Assembly: GCF_002109325.1 (NCBI RefSeq)
Contig: NZ_CP015348.1
Coordinates: 1,522,501-1,586,500 of the forward strand
Reading direction: 5' to 3'
Source: Sporosarcina ureae
Lineage (GTDB): Bacteria; Bacillota; Bacilli; Bacillales_A; Planococcaceae
Length of the DNA: 64,000 nucleotides
Shown here in pieces: positions 36,596 to 45,460 of the stretch (its first letter is position 1; each line of letters starts with the position of its first letter). A program made the translations under genes and the position numbers. Below the pieces are notes generated by a model that saw only the letters and a program-made list of their open reading frames with translations, made no database searches and was not told where the DNA came from.

Positions 36596-37693
36596 TCAGG
36601 TAATTCTTGCGTATACACATGTGTTGCGTAAGCATTGCCCATTCGCAGAAGGGGCATTTTTGCGTAAAATACCTTCCAGTTCAAACCCAGTTCTCTTTGC
36701 TACTGCGCGACCTTTACTGTGATTCTCATCACAGAAGAATTCCACCCGTGCGGCCGATAAATCGGCAAACGCAAATCCCACAAGTTCTTTGAGTGCTTCC
36801 GTCATATACCCTCGACCTTCAAACTTTGTGTCCAACCAATATTCCACTTCAAATTTCCGAATACCCCAGTCGATTCTATGGAATCCTGCACAGCCAATAA
36901 ACTCACCTGTTTCTTTTAAGAATAAGTGAAAGCTTAAAGACTTCCTGCCAATAAAATCTGAAACAGACTGACGAACATATTCTTCTGTCGACTCGATTGT
37001 CATTTCTTTTTGTGCCCATTCAGTCCACTTTCGTAATGTAGGCATTGAATGCGAAACAGCACCCCAAACATCCATCGCGTCATTTAATTCAGGTGCTCGT
37101 ATATATAACCGTTCAGATTGCATCTGCTCTCTAAAGCCGGGTATACTTTTTTCGAAACGCTCTCTGTCTTCCCAACGTACAGGAGTTGTCGTACCCGCCT
37201 CGTAGTCTTCTCTCGTCATACCATAGGTTACCGCATCATAATACGTGTTTTCTTTCGGTAAGAACCATGCTTGACGCAAATGTGCTTCCTTTACAAAGCC
37301 TGCCCGTTCAAATGCTTTGCGCATTGCAGCATTGTCGTGGCGTGTATGTCCTTCAATACGAATCTTGTGCTCAGGTAACTCAAATACATACTGCGTGAGC
37401 TTTTTTAATGCACGAGAACCATATCCGTAGCCCCTGAAGTGATCAGCAATCCGAAGGTCGAATAAGGGGACATCTTCTTGTAAGTCATAGACTTTCACGA
37501 TTCCCACTTTTTCATTTTCATTATTTTCAATCCAGAACGTTTTTACGTCATCAGATGCATAGCCGCCCTCTTCGATCGACTTTTCAAGTAACTCGCGACC
37601 AGGCTGACTAATATCATGGTAGGGCCATGAGTTTGTTGTCATAAACTGAATTAGTAAATCTTGTTCTTCTATTGTCCATTCTTGTAAACGCAT
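36596..37693 (-). CDS. Tandem GNAT protein with two N-acetyltransferase domains
   Basis: 365 residues from ATG 37693 (GGAGGAG five bases upstream). The first half is one GNAT domain with the acetyl-CoA loop FRGYGYGSRALKKL and the end NAAMRKAFERAGFVKEAHLR. After a linker at about 185, a second RimJ/RimL-like domain begins with MQSERLYIRAPELNDAMDVW and has FEGRGYMTEALKELVGFAF and SKGRAVAKRTGFELEGILRK. Both CoA loops look intact. Double-GNAT proteins may modify small molecules or ribosomal proteins; the substrate is unknown. It lies 48 bases behind the CadC-like gene on the same strand. Confidence 0.88.
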   Translation of the reverse strand: MRLQEWTIEEQDLLIQFMTTNSWPYHDISQPGRELLEKSIEEGGYASDDVKTFWIENNENEKVGIVKVYDLQEDVPLFDLRIADHFRGYGYGSRALKKLTQYVFELPEHKIRIEGHTRHDNAAMRKAFERAGFVKEAHLRQAWFLPKENTYYDAVTYGMTREDYEAGTTTPVRWEDRERFEKSIPGFREQMQSERLYIRAPELNDAMDVWGAVSHSMPTLRKWTEWAQKEMTIESTEEYVRQSVSDFIGRKSLSFHLFLKETGEFIGCAGFHRIDWGIRKFEVEYWLDTKFEGRGYMTEALKELVGFAFADLSAARVEFFCDENHSKGRAVAKRTGFELEGILRKNAPSANGQCLRNTCVYARIT

Positions 37694-37741
37694 TAAAACT
37701 CCTCCATCATGCCTGCCTGTATGCAAGCGCCACACGTGACG

Positions 37742-38104
37742 TTACATCGTTTGCTGGGCTTCAATTGCGTGTTCGTAAGCAATCTTCACCAGGTCTGCAA
37801 CATGTTCATCTGCTAAAGAATAGTATACCATTTTTCCACGTCTTTCTGATTTGGCCAATGAATGATCCCGTAAATAACGTAAATGATGGGAAGCGGTAGC
37901 GGATGAAGATTGAATCACTGCCGCTACATCACAGACACACATTTCTGATTCCAAAGTCAGTGAATAAGCAATACGCAAACGTGTTTCATCAGCCAGTGCT
38001 TTGAATATTTGTACCATCTCGGTTACATCTGGAAGTTCTTTACGAATTTTACGAACAACATCTTCGTGCACAATCGTTACTTCACAGGCATCTTGGTTTA
38101 CCAC
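37742..38104 (-). CDS. CadC/CzrA-like ArsR-family metal-sensing repressor
   Basis: 120 residues. The winged helix includes ASHHLRYLRDHSLAKSERRG. Potential thiolate ligands are C7, C56 and C58 (SEMCVCDV), the alpha3N pattern of CadC. The last helix has DEHVADLVKIAYEHAIE, with D and H positions like the alpha5 zinc site. It therefore probably senses Cd/Pb/Zn-type ions. It starts with GTG after GAGGTG. No cadA-type exporter is adjacent; the next gene is a double GNAT protein. Its promoter carries a dyad that fits self-repression. Confidence 0.9.
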   Translation of the reverse strand: MVNQDACEVTIVHEDVVRKIRKELPDVTEMVQIFKALADETRLRIAYSLTLESEMCVCDVAAVIQSSSATASHHLRYLRDHSLAKSERRGKMVYYSLADEHVADLVKIAYEHAIEAQQTM

Positions 38105-38140
38105 TTTTTCACCTCATTCAATAGACTGTAGATTACGGTC

Positions 38141-38169
38141 ATTATATAGAATATTATTCAGAAAATCAA
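38141..38169 (-). promoter_or_regulatory. Promoter and dyad operator of the CadC-like repressor
   Basis: On the minus strand TTGATT (38164-38169) and TATAAT (38141-38146) are 17 bases apart. The spacer holds the perfect palindrome GAATATTATTC (38149-38159), placed where an ArsR-family repressor would block RNA polymerase. Confidence 0.75.
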
Positions 38170-38203
38170 TTTGATCAAATGGTCGTTTGAATCAATATTC
38201 TAA

Positions 38204-38569
38204 TCATTTATCCGATCTTTCCCCGTGAATCTTTTCATATAATTCATCTTCTGTAGAAATATCCGCGAGCTTCACTTTCGACCGATACGCAGCACGAATA
38301 ATTACATGCCCAGCTACCGGCGCTGTCAAAAAGACAAAGCCGATACCTAGAAGAAGACGTACACTTACAAAGTTTTCCGAGAAGAGAAAATAGATGAACG
38401 CGCCCGATAATGTCAATAACACGGCCAACGTTGAACTTTTCGTTGCAGCATGTGATCGAGTATAAACATCTGGCAAGCGAATCAAACCAAAGACACTCAA
38501 CATACTGGCAACAGCGCCTGTCAAAATCAATAAAGCCCCTATAAATTCACCAATCCCGCTTACGTTCAA
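38204..38569 (-). CDS. mrpG: Na+/H+ antiporter subunit MrpG
   Basis: 121 residues from TTG 38569, set by GAGGGGG seven bases upstream. Three membrane helices, with the family motif FGLIRLPDVYTRSHAATKSS. The last gene of mrpABCDEFG; it overlaps mrpF by 23 bases. All seven subunits form one membrane complex exchanging internal Na+ for external H+. Confidence 0.94.
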   Translation of the reverse strand: MNVSGIGEFIGALLILTGAVASMLSVFGLIRLPDVYTRSHAATKSSTLAVLLTLSGAFIYFLFSENFVSVRLLLGIGFVFLTAPVAGHVIIRAAYRSKVKLADISTEDELYEKIHGERSDK

Positions 38570-38831
38570 CGATTTTCCCCCTCTCAATAAACTTGGAAAA
38601 TGCAATGGTTCCGATAAAGGATAGAATACCAAGAATCAAAATCGCTTCCAAAAATGCTTTTGTATTTAAAATCACAGACACGACTGCAATCGTAGCAATC
38701 AAATTCACTCCAATGACATCGAGTGCTACGACGCGATCCGGCAGCGAAGGCCCTAGGATAATCCGGATGACGGCGACCAAAATAGTCAATGCGAATAGTA
38801 TGACCGATATAGTAAGCATACCTGCTATCAT
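38547..38831 (-). CDS. mrpF: Na+/H+ antiporter subunit MrpF
   Basis: 94 residues, three membrane helices, with the family motif GPSLPDRVVALDVIGVNLIA. GGAGGTG stands before the ATG, which overlaps the mrpE stop (ATGA). In Bacillus the MrpF subunit has also been linked to bile salt efflux. Acts within the Mrp complex. Confidence 0.95.
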   Translation of the reverse strand: MIAGMLTISVILFALTILVAVIRIILGPSLPDRVVALDVIGVNLIATIAVVSVILNTKAFLEAILILGILSFIGTIAFSKFIERGKIVERKRDW

Positions 38832-39310
38832 CGTGTCACCTCCATAATCGCTTTCTCGAAATTCTTCAGTTGCTTAATCAATCCGGCACGAGACTCTTCG
38901 ACATCCATTGCATGGATATATAATTCGTTGCCTTCAGGTGATACTTCCATCACAACCGAACCCGGTGTCAGAGTTAGCAACATGGACAGCACGGTCACTT
39001 CAACATCACTCGTCAAGATCGTCTCGTACTTAAAGATACCCGGCTTGATTTGCAATGTAGGTCTCATGATTTGGGAGATAACCACAAAACTTGATTGCGT
39101 TAGCTCTCTTATAAAGATCAACAAAAGCTTGCAAGCAGCGTATACTCTGCGTAAATAGAAATGGGTGCCAAAAAAACGACTCATGGCGAAAATGATTCCG
39201 AGTCCGACTAAAAAACCCATGAAAAACGTATTGAATCTCAGCTCGTCTTCATCCATTAATAACATCCATAAAAACGCAATGAATAAATTTAGCAGAAGTT
39301 GTATTGGCAT
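38828..39310 (-). CDS. mrpE: Na+/H+ antiporter subunit MrpE
   Basis: 160 residues from ATG 39310, preferred over ATG 39316 because GGAG is eight bases away and homologues start MxIQLLLNLFIAFLW. Two N-terminal helices, then a cytoplasmic domain with SMLLTLTPGSVVMEVSPEGN, the usual MrpE signature. Overlaps mrpF. Confidence 0.94.
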   Translation of the reverse strand: MPIQLLLNLFIAFLWMLLMDEDELRFNTFFMGFLVGLGIIFAMSRFFGTHFYLRRVYAACKLLLIFIRELTQSSFVVISQIMRPTLQIKPGIFKYETILTSDVEVTVLSMLLTLTPGSVVMEVSPEGNELYIHAMDVEESRAGLIKQLKNFEKAIMEVTR

Positions 39311-39325
39311 GGCCATTTCTCCCTT

Positions 39326-40810
39326 CTATTTTAAATCGTCGCCCAGAACGGCACGAATATATTTTTCGGGATTGGCCAGCGTATCGGCTGCGTCTTGTAT
39401 ATAAGGTGCTATTAACTCTGCACCGATACCTAATCCCACTACTAGTACCGCAAGTAATACTAGCGGTAACCCCATCTTCTTCTCAAATGGCTTCTGATCA
39501 TCTTCGCTGATCGTCGTTTCTCCCCAAAAGCTGTTGAGGAAAACACGCAGCAATGAATATAGCACACCAATACTCGACAAAAATGCTACAACCAGCAGTA
39601 CATACGATCCCTTTTCAATTGCACCCAAGCCTATATATACTTTTCCAATAAAACCGCTTAGGGGTGGAATGCCTGCAATGGCAAGCATCGTCATGAAAAA
39701 CAACCAGCCGGCAAGCGGATAGTTCCGGATCAATCCACTGATCTCATGAAACTTCGTACGACCTGTTAAATACACGACTGTGCCTGCCAATAAAAACAGC
39801 AATGCTTTACTTACCATGTCATGGACTAAATAATAACTTGCTCCCTGAAATGCTGTGTACGTACCAATCGCCAAACCTGTCAGCACAAAGCCAACGGAAA
39901 TGATCACGTTATATGAAACGATCTGACGTACATCTGTATAAGCAATGGCTCCGAGACAGCCCGCCACCATCGTTACGACCGCCAGCACACCAATGATTGT
40001 ATAAATTAATGGATCATGTATGAATATTAACGTGAACATCCTGTATAGCGCGTAAATCCCGACTTTCGTTAATAATGCGCCGAACAGAGCAGCAACCGCT
40101 GTAGGTGGTGCGGAATAGGAACCAGGCAACCAGAAATACATTAACAAACCCGCTTTTAAACTAAAGACAATCAAGAAAATGATCGCAATTAAGGTTAGCA
40201 GCGGTCCTTGTCCCGTTTCCGCCACGCGGACTGCGACATGGGCCATGTTTAACGTACCAAGAGCACCGTATAAATACGCAATACCCAGCAAGAAAAACCA
40301 AGATGCCAATACATTGATCAAGACATATGTAATACCTTCCTTCAATTGCATCTTGCGTCCACCAAGAGTTAGCAATACATAGGAAGCTAGTAACATTACT
40401 TCAAAACAAACAAAGAGGTTAAATAAATCTCCAGTCAAAAACGAACCGTTGACACCCGCGACCAAAAACAGGAAGAACGGGTAGAAAAACATGGTCTCTG
40501 TCTCTACTCCTGTCGAAGCGAATGAATACAGTAAAATAATACTTGAAACAACGCATGTGGTAAGTACTAGCAACATAGCGAATGAATCGCCCACAAACAA
40601 AATACCATGTGGTGGTAGCCAGCCTCCAAAATCTAGTCGCATAATGCCGTGCAGATGAATTTGCTGCAGACAATACGCAGCGATCCCAGCAGAAGCAATT
40701 ATCGTTAGAATACTCAGCACACGTTGCAAACGGATATAGGGGCGTAAGAACACTAAAATCACACCTATCAAAATAGGCAGAATCATAGGCAATACTAATA
40801 AATTATTCAT
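39326..40810 (-). CDS. mrpD: Na+/H+ antiporter subunit MrpD
   Basis: 494 residues, about 14 membrane helices, homologous to the NuoM/NuoN proton-translocating subunits of complex I. Characteristic segments are GDLFNLFVCFEVMLLASYVL and AGIPPLSGFIGKVYIGLGAI. With MrpA it forms the ion-translocating core. Its start overlaps the end of mrpC by eight bases. Confidence 0.96.
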   Translation of the reverse strand: MNNLLVLPMILPILIGVILVFLRPYIRLQRVLSILTIIASAGIAAYCLQQIHLHGIMRLDFGGWLPPHGILFVGDSFAMLLVLTTCVVSSIILLYSFASTGVETETMFFYPFFLFLVAGVNGSFLTGDLFNLFVCFEVMLLASYVLLTLGGRKMQLKEGITYVLINVLASWFFLLGIAYLYGALGTLNMAHVAVRVAETGQGPLLTLIAIIFLIVFSLKAGLLMYFWLPGSYSAPPTAVAALFGALLTKVGIYALYRMFTLIFIHDPLIYTIIGVLAVVTMVAGCLGAIAYTDVRQIVSYNVIISVGFVLTGLAIGTYTAFQGASYYLVHDMVSKALLFLLAGTVVYLTGRTKFHEISGLIRNYPLAGWLFFMTMLAIAGIPPLSGFIGKVYIGLGAIEKGSYVLLVVAFLSSIGVLYSLLRVFLNSFWGETTISEDDQKPFEKKMGLPLVLLAVLVVGLGIGAELIAPYIQDAADTLANPEKYIRAVLGDDLK

Positions 40811-41135
40811 CTTGTCGTCCTCGCAATCCAGGTCCCCGGTTAGACTCCTGATACAAACGGTAAGATAATACGAGCAAAAATGCCGTCACCGCAAAGCTGA
40901 TAACAATCGCCGTTAAAATAAGCGCTTGTGGTAAGGCATCCGTATATTCAGCCGCATTTTCTGTCAGCAAGGGCACATCCCCTTTTTTCAAACCGCCCAT
41001 CGTCAGTAATAATAAGTTAATGGCATGCGATAGGATTGCGGTCCCTAAAATGATTCGCAACATCTCTTTTGACAGAAGTAAATAGACGCCTACAGTCACC
41101 AGCACTCCAACCAGAAGGGTAATTAATGTCTCCAT
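40803..41135 (-). CDS. mrpC: Na+/H+ antiporter subunit MrpC
   Basis: 110 residues, three membrane helices, a NuoK homologue. The motif LGTAILSHAINLLLLTMGG and the later DALPQALILTAIVISFAVTA are typical. Overlaps mrpB by one base and mrpD by eight. Confidence 0.96.
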   Translation of the reverse strand: METLITLLVGVLVTVGVYLLLSKEMLRIILGTAILSHAINLLLLTMGGLKKGDVPLLTENAAEYTDALPQALILTAIVISFAVTAFLLVLSYRLYQESNRGPGLRGRQDE

Positions 41136-41545
41136 TACTCCACGTCCTCACTGATTCCTAAAATAATGGTCACGACGACACCGAGCACAGTCAACGCGAC
41201 GCCCGCTTCGAAAATCGTCATCGTTCCAAGTTCCGTCTCACCGAAAACCGGTAAATCCACTAGCCACGTTGTCTGGGTCAGGAAAGGCTCGCCGAACACT
41301 ATCGACAACATCCCCGTCCCTACCGCCAGCAACACACCAAGTGCCGCCACTCGCTTAAAATCAAACGGTGTTCCGCGGTGAACGGTTTCTATGTCATAAA
41401 CCAAGTACAATAATACAAACGCCGAAGAGAGTACAAGTCCGCCAATAAAGCCACCACCTGGACTATTGTGTCCCGCTAAAAACAGCTCCACGCCAAACGT
41501 CAAGATGATGAAGAAAACAATCTTCGTGACTGTTTGTAAGATCAC
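41135..41545 (-). CDS. mrpB: Na+/H+ antiporter subunit MrpB
   Basis: 136 residues, four membrane helices, with the MnhB signature GHNSPGGGFIGGLVLSSAFV. It starts with GTG a single base after the mrpA stop, without a strong ribosome binding site, so it depends on coupling to mrpA translation. Confidence 0.96.
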   Translation of the reverse strand: MILQTVTKIVFFIILTFGVELFLAGHNSPGGGFIGGLVLSSAFVLLYLVYDIETVHRGTPFDFKRVAALGVLLAVGTGMLSIVFGEPFLTQTTWLVDLPVFGETELGTMTIFEAGVALTVLGVVVTIILGISEDVE

Positions 41546-41546
41546 A

Positions 41547-43961
41547 TCATTTTTCTTCAGAGTGATCCGCTCCCTTCTTGCGACGCAGTTTGACTAATGA
41601 GTAAACGCCAAGACCTGCGATGAACAATACCAATACCTCAAGCATCGTATCGAACGCACGGAAGTCCCCAAGTATCGTGTTGACCACGTTTAGACCGCCA
41701 GCAATCCTTGATGCCGTTTCATAATAAACTGAGATAGATGGATAGATGGAATGACCTTGCACGAGTAGAGCAACCACTGTGACGGCTATTCCCGAAGCGA
41801 TCGCGATCAATCCATTACGCACTCGCATGGAAATCGATTTATGTTCAGGCTTCCACTCCGGTAAGTAATAGAAGCAGAGCAAGAACAACACTGTCGTGAC
41901 CGTCTCGACAACTATTTGCGTCAATGCCAAGTCTGGTGCGCGGAATACGACAAATAGAATCGCAATCGAATAGCCCAATACACCATTAAGAACAATAGCA
42001 GCAATCCTTGATTTCGCATACAAAATCGCCACACTTGAGCACATCATGACGAAGATAATAATACCTTCATTGATCTCAATTGGGGCATCATTCGAAAAGT
42101 CGAAAATGAATTGTTGAAAACCTAGTAACCCTACTCCGACAAGTGCAATGAAAACTAACATGATGTAAGCAACATAGTCACGTACCGATCCAGTCATGTA
42201 GGCTTTCGTCACAACAGAAGCGATTCGTTCAGTGCGAATTAAAAACGCATTATAAAAGCGGTCGAGTGTCCATTGTAAAAAGCCTAATCTGTAAATACCT
42301 TTCCAGTAACGCAAGAAACGATACAGTAAGATTCCGGCGACAATCAAACCAATCGTCATAAAGATTGGCACCCCCCATCCATGCCACACATGAATTTCAG
42401 GTACTAGACCGGTCATTCCTTCAAATTTTGGATACACGGCATTCATTGCGGGCCCTAAAATATACGTACCGAGCAGATTCGGGAAGAAAAATATCAGTAC
42501 GACTAGACTCCCAAGAACTATCGGTGAAATCAGCATTTGAATCGGTGCTTCATGTGCTGGTCGCTGTCCCGACATCGGTGGCGGTACTTTGCCGAAAAAC
42601 GTCTGAAACACAATAATCATACAATAAATGAAAGTGAATATACTTCCGATCCATGCAACGATCGGGAACAACAACACCATCGAATCCATCGTCAACAGAT
42701 TCGCATCTTTCAATGACAGCATGGCTTCAAAAAAGAGTTCCTTACTTAAGAAGCCGTTAAATGGTGGAAGGCCCGCCATGGAAAAACTACCGATCAGTGC
42801 GATGGTAAACGTGATCGGCATAATAGTAGCTAATCCACCGAGCCGTTTAATATTACGTGTACCTAGCTGATGATCTAAAATACCGACGACCATAAATAAA
42901 GCGCCTTTAAAGGTAGAATGATTGATTAAATGAAATAATGCAGCGAACGTCGCAGCAGTAAATAATGCAATTTGCGCACTCTCAGAAGATGCGAATGCCA
43001 GTGAACCGATGCCTAACAAACTCATGATCATTCCGAGCTGACTCACTGTAGAGAACGCGAGTAGAGCTTTTAGATCCGTTTGCTTCACTGCATTTACAGA
43101 CCCCCATAGCATCGTCAATAATCCTACACATGACACAACATAGAACCATGTCGCATCACCTGCGAAAATTGGTGTGAAACGTGCCACTAAATAAATTCCT
43201 GCTTTAACCATCGTCGCGGAGTGTAGATACGCGCTGACGGGCGTAGGTGCTTCCATTGCATCAGGCAACCAAATATGGAATGGAAACTGTGCAGACTTAG
43301 TGAACGCACCGAGCAAAACAAGTAGCATAGCAGGGATGAATAACGAATCCGCTGCAATCACTTCCCGCATAGCGATTAATTCCTGCAAATTAAATGTCCC
43401 TGTGATCGTATAGAGCATTAAAAATCCAACTAACATGAAGACACCGCCCGTGACGGTAATGAGCATGGATTTCTTCGCTCCGTATCTGGATTGTTTTCGG
43501 TGATACCAAAATGCAATCAATAGAAAGGAGGAAATACTCGTTAATTCCCAAAATACGTAAAGAACGATCAAGTTATCAGATAAAACGACTCCCAACATAG
43601 CGCCCATGAAAAGCAGTAAATATGTATAGAAACGCCCGATCGCTTCTCGCTCTGAAAGATAATAAATGGAATACAACACAACTAAACTTCCAATACCCGT
43701 AATCAATAAAGCAAAAATCATACTCAATCCATCTAAATGAGTGGAAAAATGTACACCCGCAGAAGGTATCCAAGGGAATGTATATAAATAAGAAGCTCCA
43801 TTTGAAAGCGATGGAACTAGGCGGAGTAATAAAATGAATAAGAAGAGCGGAATTGTAATCACGAACCAACCAATCCGTCGACCTGTCAGGAATTTATGTA
43901 TAAATGGCACTAAACATGCTGCGATAAATGGTAAGAAAATTGCTAGCAAGACAGTTATCAA
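41547..43961 (-). CDS. mrpA: Na+/H+ antiporter subunit MrpA
   Basis: 804 residues, roughly 20 membrane helices, a NuoL-like core with a C-terminal MrpB-like extension. Key segments are LLFMGAMLGVVLSDNLIVLY, the lysine/histidine helix LPDAMEAPTPVSAYLHSATM and KALLAFSTVSQLGMIMSLLG. It begins with TTG after GGAGGTG. The first gene of the seven-gene operon that exports Na+ against H+ and supports pH and salt tolerance. A GC-rich RNA-like segment lies 130-250 bases upstream on the same strand. Confidence 0.97.
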   Translation of the reverse strand: MITVLLAIFLPFIAACLVPFIHKFLTGRRIGWFVITIPLFLFILLLRLVPSLSNGASYLYTFPWIPSAGVHFSTHLDGLSMIFALLITGIGSLVVLYSIYYLSEREAIGRFYTYLLLFMGAMLGVVLSDNLIVLYVFWELTSISSFLLIAFWYHRKQSRYGAKKSMLITVTGGVFMLVGFLMLYTITGTFNLQELIAMREVIAADSLFIPAMLLVLLGAFTKSAQFPFHIWLPDAMEAPTPVSAYLHSATMVKAGIYLVARFTPIFAGDATWFYVVSCVGLLTMLWGSVNAVKQTDLKALLAFSTVSQLGMIMSLLGIGSLAFASSESAQIALFTAATFAALFHLINHSTFKGALFMVVGILDHQLGTRNIKRLGGLATIMPITFTIALIGSFSMAGLPPFNGFLSKELFFEAMLSLKDANLLTMDSMVLLFPIVAWIGSIFTFIYCMIIVFQTFFGKVPPPMSGQRPAHEAPIQMLISPIVLGSLVVLIFFFPNLLGTYILGPAMNAVYPKFEGMTGLVPEIHVWHGWGVPIFMTIGLIVAGILLYRFLRYWKGIYRLGFLQWTLDRFYNAFLIRTERIASVVTKAYMTGSVRDYVAYIMLVFIALVGVGLLGFQQFIFDFSNDAPIEINEGIIIFVMMCSSVAILYAKSRIAAIVLNGVLGYSIAILFVVFRAPDLALTQIVVETVTTVLFLLCFYYLPEWKPEHKSISMRVRNGLIAIASGIAVTVVALLVQGHSIYPSISVYYETASRIAGGLNVVNTILGDFRAFDTMLEVLVLFIAGLGVYSLVKLRRKKGADHSEEK

Positions 43962-44089
43962 TCTAACACCTCCAAAAAATATTTTTTTATATAATACTGA
44001 GGGACTCTTGACTGAACCCTATACGTTATGCATAATGGGACTCTAAGTATAGAATATATTCTCTACTGAAAAGTATACACTACTTTATC

Positions 44090-44206
44090 AAAAACCGCAT
44101 AGGAAGCGCGGTCAGCATACTGTAAGGCCAAGTTCGTAATCCCGTCTCTGGGATGAGGTTCTCTGGCGGAATTGCAGCGGAAAGCATTCCCCTAATATGT
44201 GAACCG
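44090..44206 (-). ncRNA. Candidate structured RNA or leader upstream of mrpA
   Basis: A GC-rich block of about 110 bases stands in an AT-rich gap. On the minus strand it follows a promoter-like pair and ends in ACCGC-loop-GCGGT plus five T residues (44090-44112), that is, a short terminator-like hairpin. Inside, CATCCCAGAGACGGGAT offers another hairpin. It matches no riboswitch consensus I know, including the c-di-AMP class. Both the transcript and its link to mrpA are inference. Confidence 0.35.
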
Positions 44207-44217
44207 AATACACGTAG

Positions 44218-44247
44218 TTTATAGAATTCAAAGAGGTGAAGAGTCAT
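44218..44247 (-). promoter_or_regulatory. Possible promoter of the candidate RNA
   Basis: ATGACT (44242-44247) and TATAAA (44218-44223) are 18 bases apart on the minus strand, placing a start near 44210. It overlaps the ribosome binding site of the divergent Usp-like gene. Confidence 0.35.
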
Positions 44248-44248
44248 T

Positions 44249-44923
44249 ATGGGCAAAATGAAAAGCCGTATGGACGAGAGCATTCTCGTTTGTGTGTATT
44301 ACGGTCCAAATGGTGAACGTCTCATTAACAGAGGATATAAAATTGCTGCAATCATGGACTGTCCACTCTATATCCTGACCGTCGACCCTGCTCCACTAGA
44401 TGATTTCGATGTGGAGAAGTCAGAGTATGTAGACCGTTGGAAAGAACTTGCGGAAGAGTTGGATGTAGAAGCGTTCATTATTCGCGATGATGAGAAGCGC
44501 CCTACTGCAAAAGTCATCAAAGAAGTGGCTCACCAGTACGGTATTACACAGATTATTATCGGACAGACTGCACAAAGTCGCTGGGAAGAAATCACAAAAG
44601 GTTCATTCATGAACGTTCTGTTGAGAGAAATTCCATTTGTGGACTTTCATGTCGTGTCGGTTGATCGTGCGATTAAGGTTGAGACGGAAGGGACGTTTGA
44701 AAAGGGAGTACGTGCCTATCTGGTTCCAGATGGCGATAACTTCCGCATAAACTTCACGCTTTCGAAACATGCGCAGTACGAGGGAATTTTCTTTAAGGAG
44801 ATCGGTACGGATTTCAATAACGGTCTTTTTAAGTTCATGCAGAATAATAAGATCTGCCAGGTACAGATAGAAGATGACCAGGTGATCGACTCAAGCAAGA
44901 TCCAGTGCAAGATACAGAATTAA
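44249..44923 (+). CDS. Universal stress protein-like (UspA/KdpD-Usp fold) protein
   Basis: 224 residues. The N-terminal 140 residues form an alpha/beta nucleotide-binding-like fold: ILVCVYYGPNGERLINRGYK, ALKVIKEVAHQYG-type helices (TAKVIKEVAHQYGITQIIIG) and GQTAQSRWEEITKGSFMNVL, which resembles the Usp domain of KdpD. The C-terminal 80 residues match nothing I know. GAGGTG precedes the ATG. It is divergent from mrp. A role in ion or stress physiology is a guess from context. Confidence 0.75.
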   Translation: MGKMKSRMDESILVCVYYGPNGERLINRGYKIAAIMDCPLYILTVDPAPLDDFDVEKSEYVDRWKELAEELDVEAFIIRDDEKRPTAKVIKEVAHQYGITQIIIGQTAQSRWEEITKGSFMNVLLREIPFVDFHVVSVDRAIKVETEGTFEKGVRAYLVPDGDNFRINFTLSKHAQYEGIFFKEIGTDFNNGLFKFMQNNKICQVQIEDDQVIDSSKIQCKIQN

Positions 44924-44931
44924 TATCACTT

Positions 44932-44962
44932 GAGATGTCCCAGGATGGGGCATCTCTTTTTT
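44932..44962 (+). terminator. Terminator of the Usp-like gene
   Basis: GAGATGTCCC and GGGGCATCTC form the stem (one G-T) and six T residues follow, just past the stop codon. Confidence 0.88.
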
Positions 44963-45011
44963 GTGTAGGGTTAGAGTCAAATGCAAAGGTCTTGGAATGG
45001 GGTTCTATAGA

Positions 45012-45386
45012 AGTGAGTGAGTTTGTGAGTGGTTCGGGATGGAAGCTCCAGTTGGGGGACGCTTTCCCATGGGCTCTCGGCGAGCCAACCAGGTCGCAGG
45101 CTCCCTTTTGGTTGTCTCTCCTTTCGAGCTGATCCTGCGGGAAGAGCCGTAACGAAGAACGGCTTTTGCGAGTAAAAGCGCAGCGTTAGGAGCACATCTT
45201 TGCACTTCGCCCCCAACTTCCGCTTCCATCCTACGTTGATAGTGTGGTTACTTAGATTACTCACTGTAAGAAGTGTTTGAATTATTGTTTTGTCTTAACT
45301 TATTTAAGTTCAAGTATTGAAGTATAATATCGATTACAAGCCTAACTTCAATGTACAACGAAAAATATTATCTACTCACACTGCAA
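45012..45386 (-). repeat. 375-bp dispersed intergenic repeat, family 1, copy B
   Basis: The reverse complement of this segment aligns end to end with 24131-24505. Bases 45138-45231 (94 bp) and about 45012-45074 are identical to copy A. The middle, 45075-45137, is diverged, and so is the outer part. Like copy A it lies just behind a terminator. The whole interval 44963-45620 contains repeats and the murB terminator, and no gene that I can support. Confidence 0.9.
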
Positions 45387-45398
45387 GGGATTGGAGCG

Positions 45399-45460
45399 AG
45401 AGCCGTAGCGAAGGACGGCTTTTGAGAGTAAAAACGTAGCGTTAGGAGCACATCTTTGCA
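45399..45460 (-). repeat. Family 1 repeat fragment, copy C
   Basis: 62 bases match the hairpin part of copies A and B with about five differences (AGAGCCGTAGCGAAGGACGG and the TTAGGAGCACATCTTTGCA end). It has the same orientation as copy B and starts 12 bases after it. Confidence 0.85.

Noticed and set aside
44090..44206. c-di-AMP (ydaO/yuaA), manganese or magnesium riboswitch
   Set aside because: I compared it from memory with the core motifs of these classes. GAACC- and GCTGACC-like words occur, but the order and the GGGGTGAATC-type element do not match.
44080..44283. Minus-strand ORF of 67 codons over the candidate RNA
   Set aside because: No ribosome binding site, the start lies inside the divergent gene, and the structural features suit RNA better than protein.
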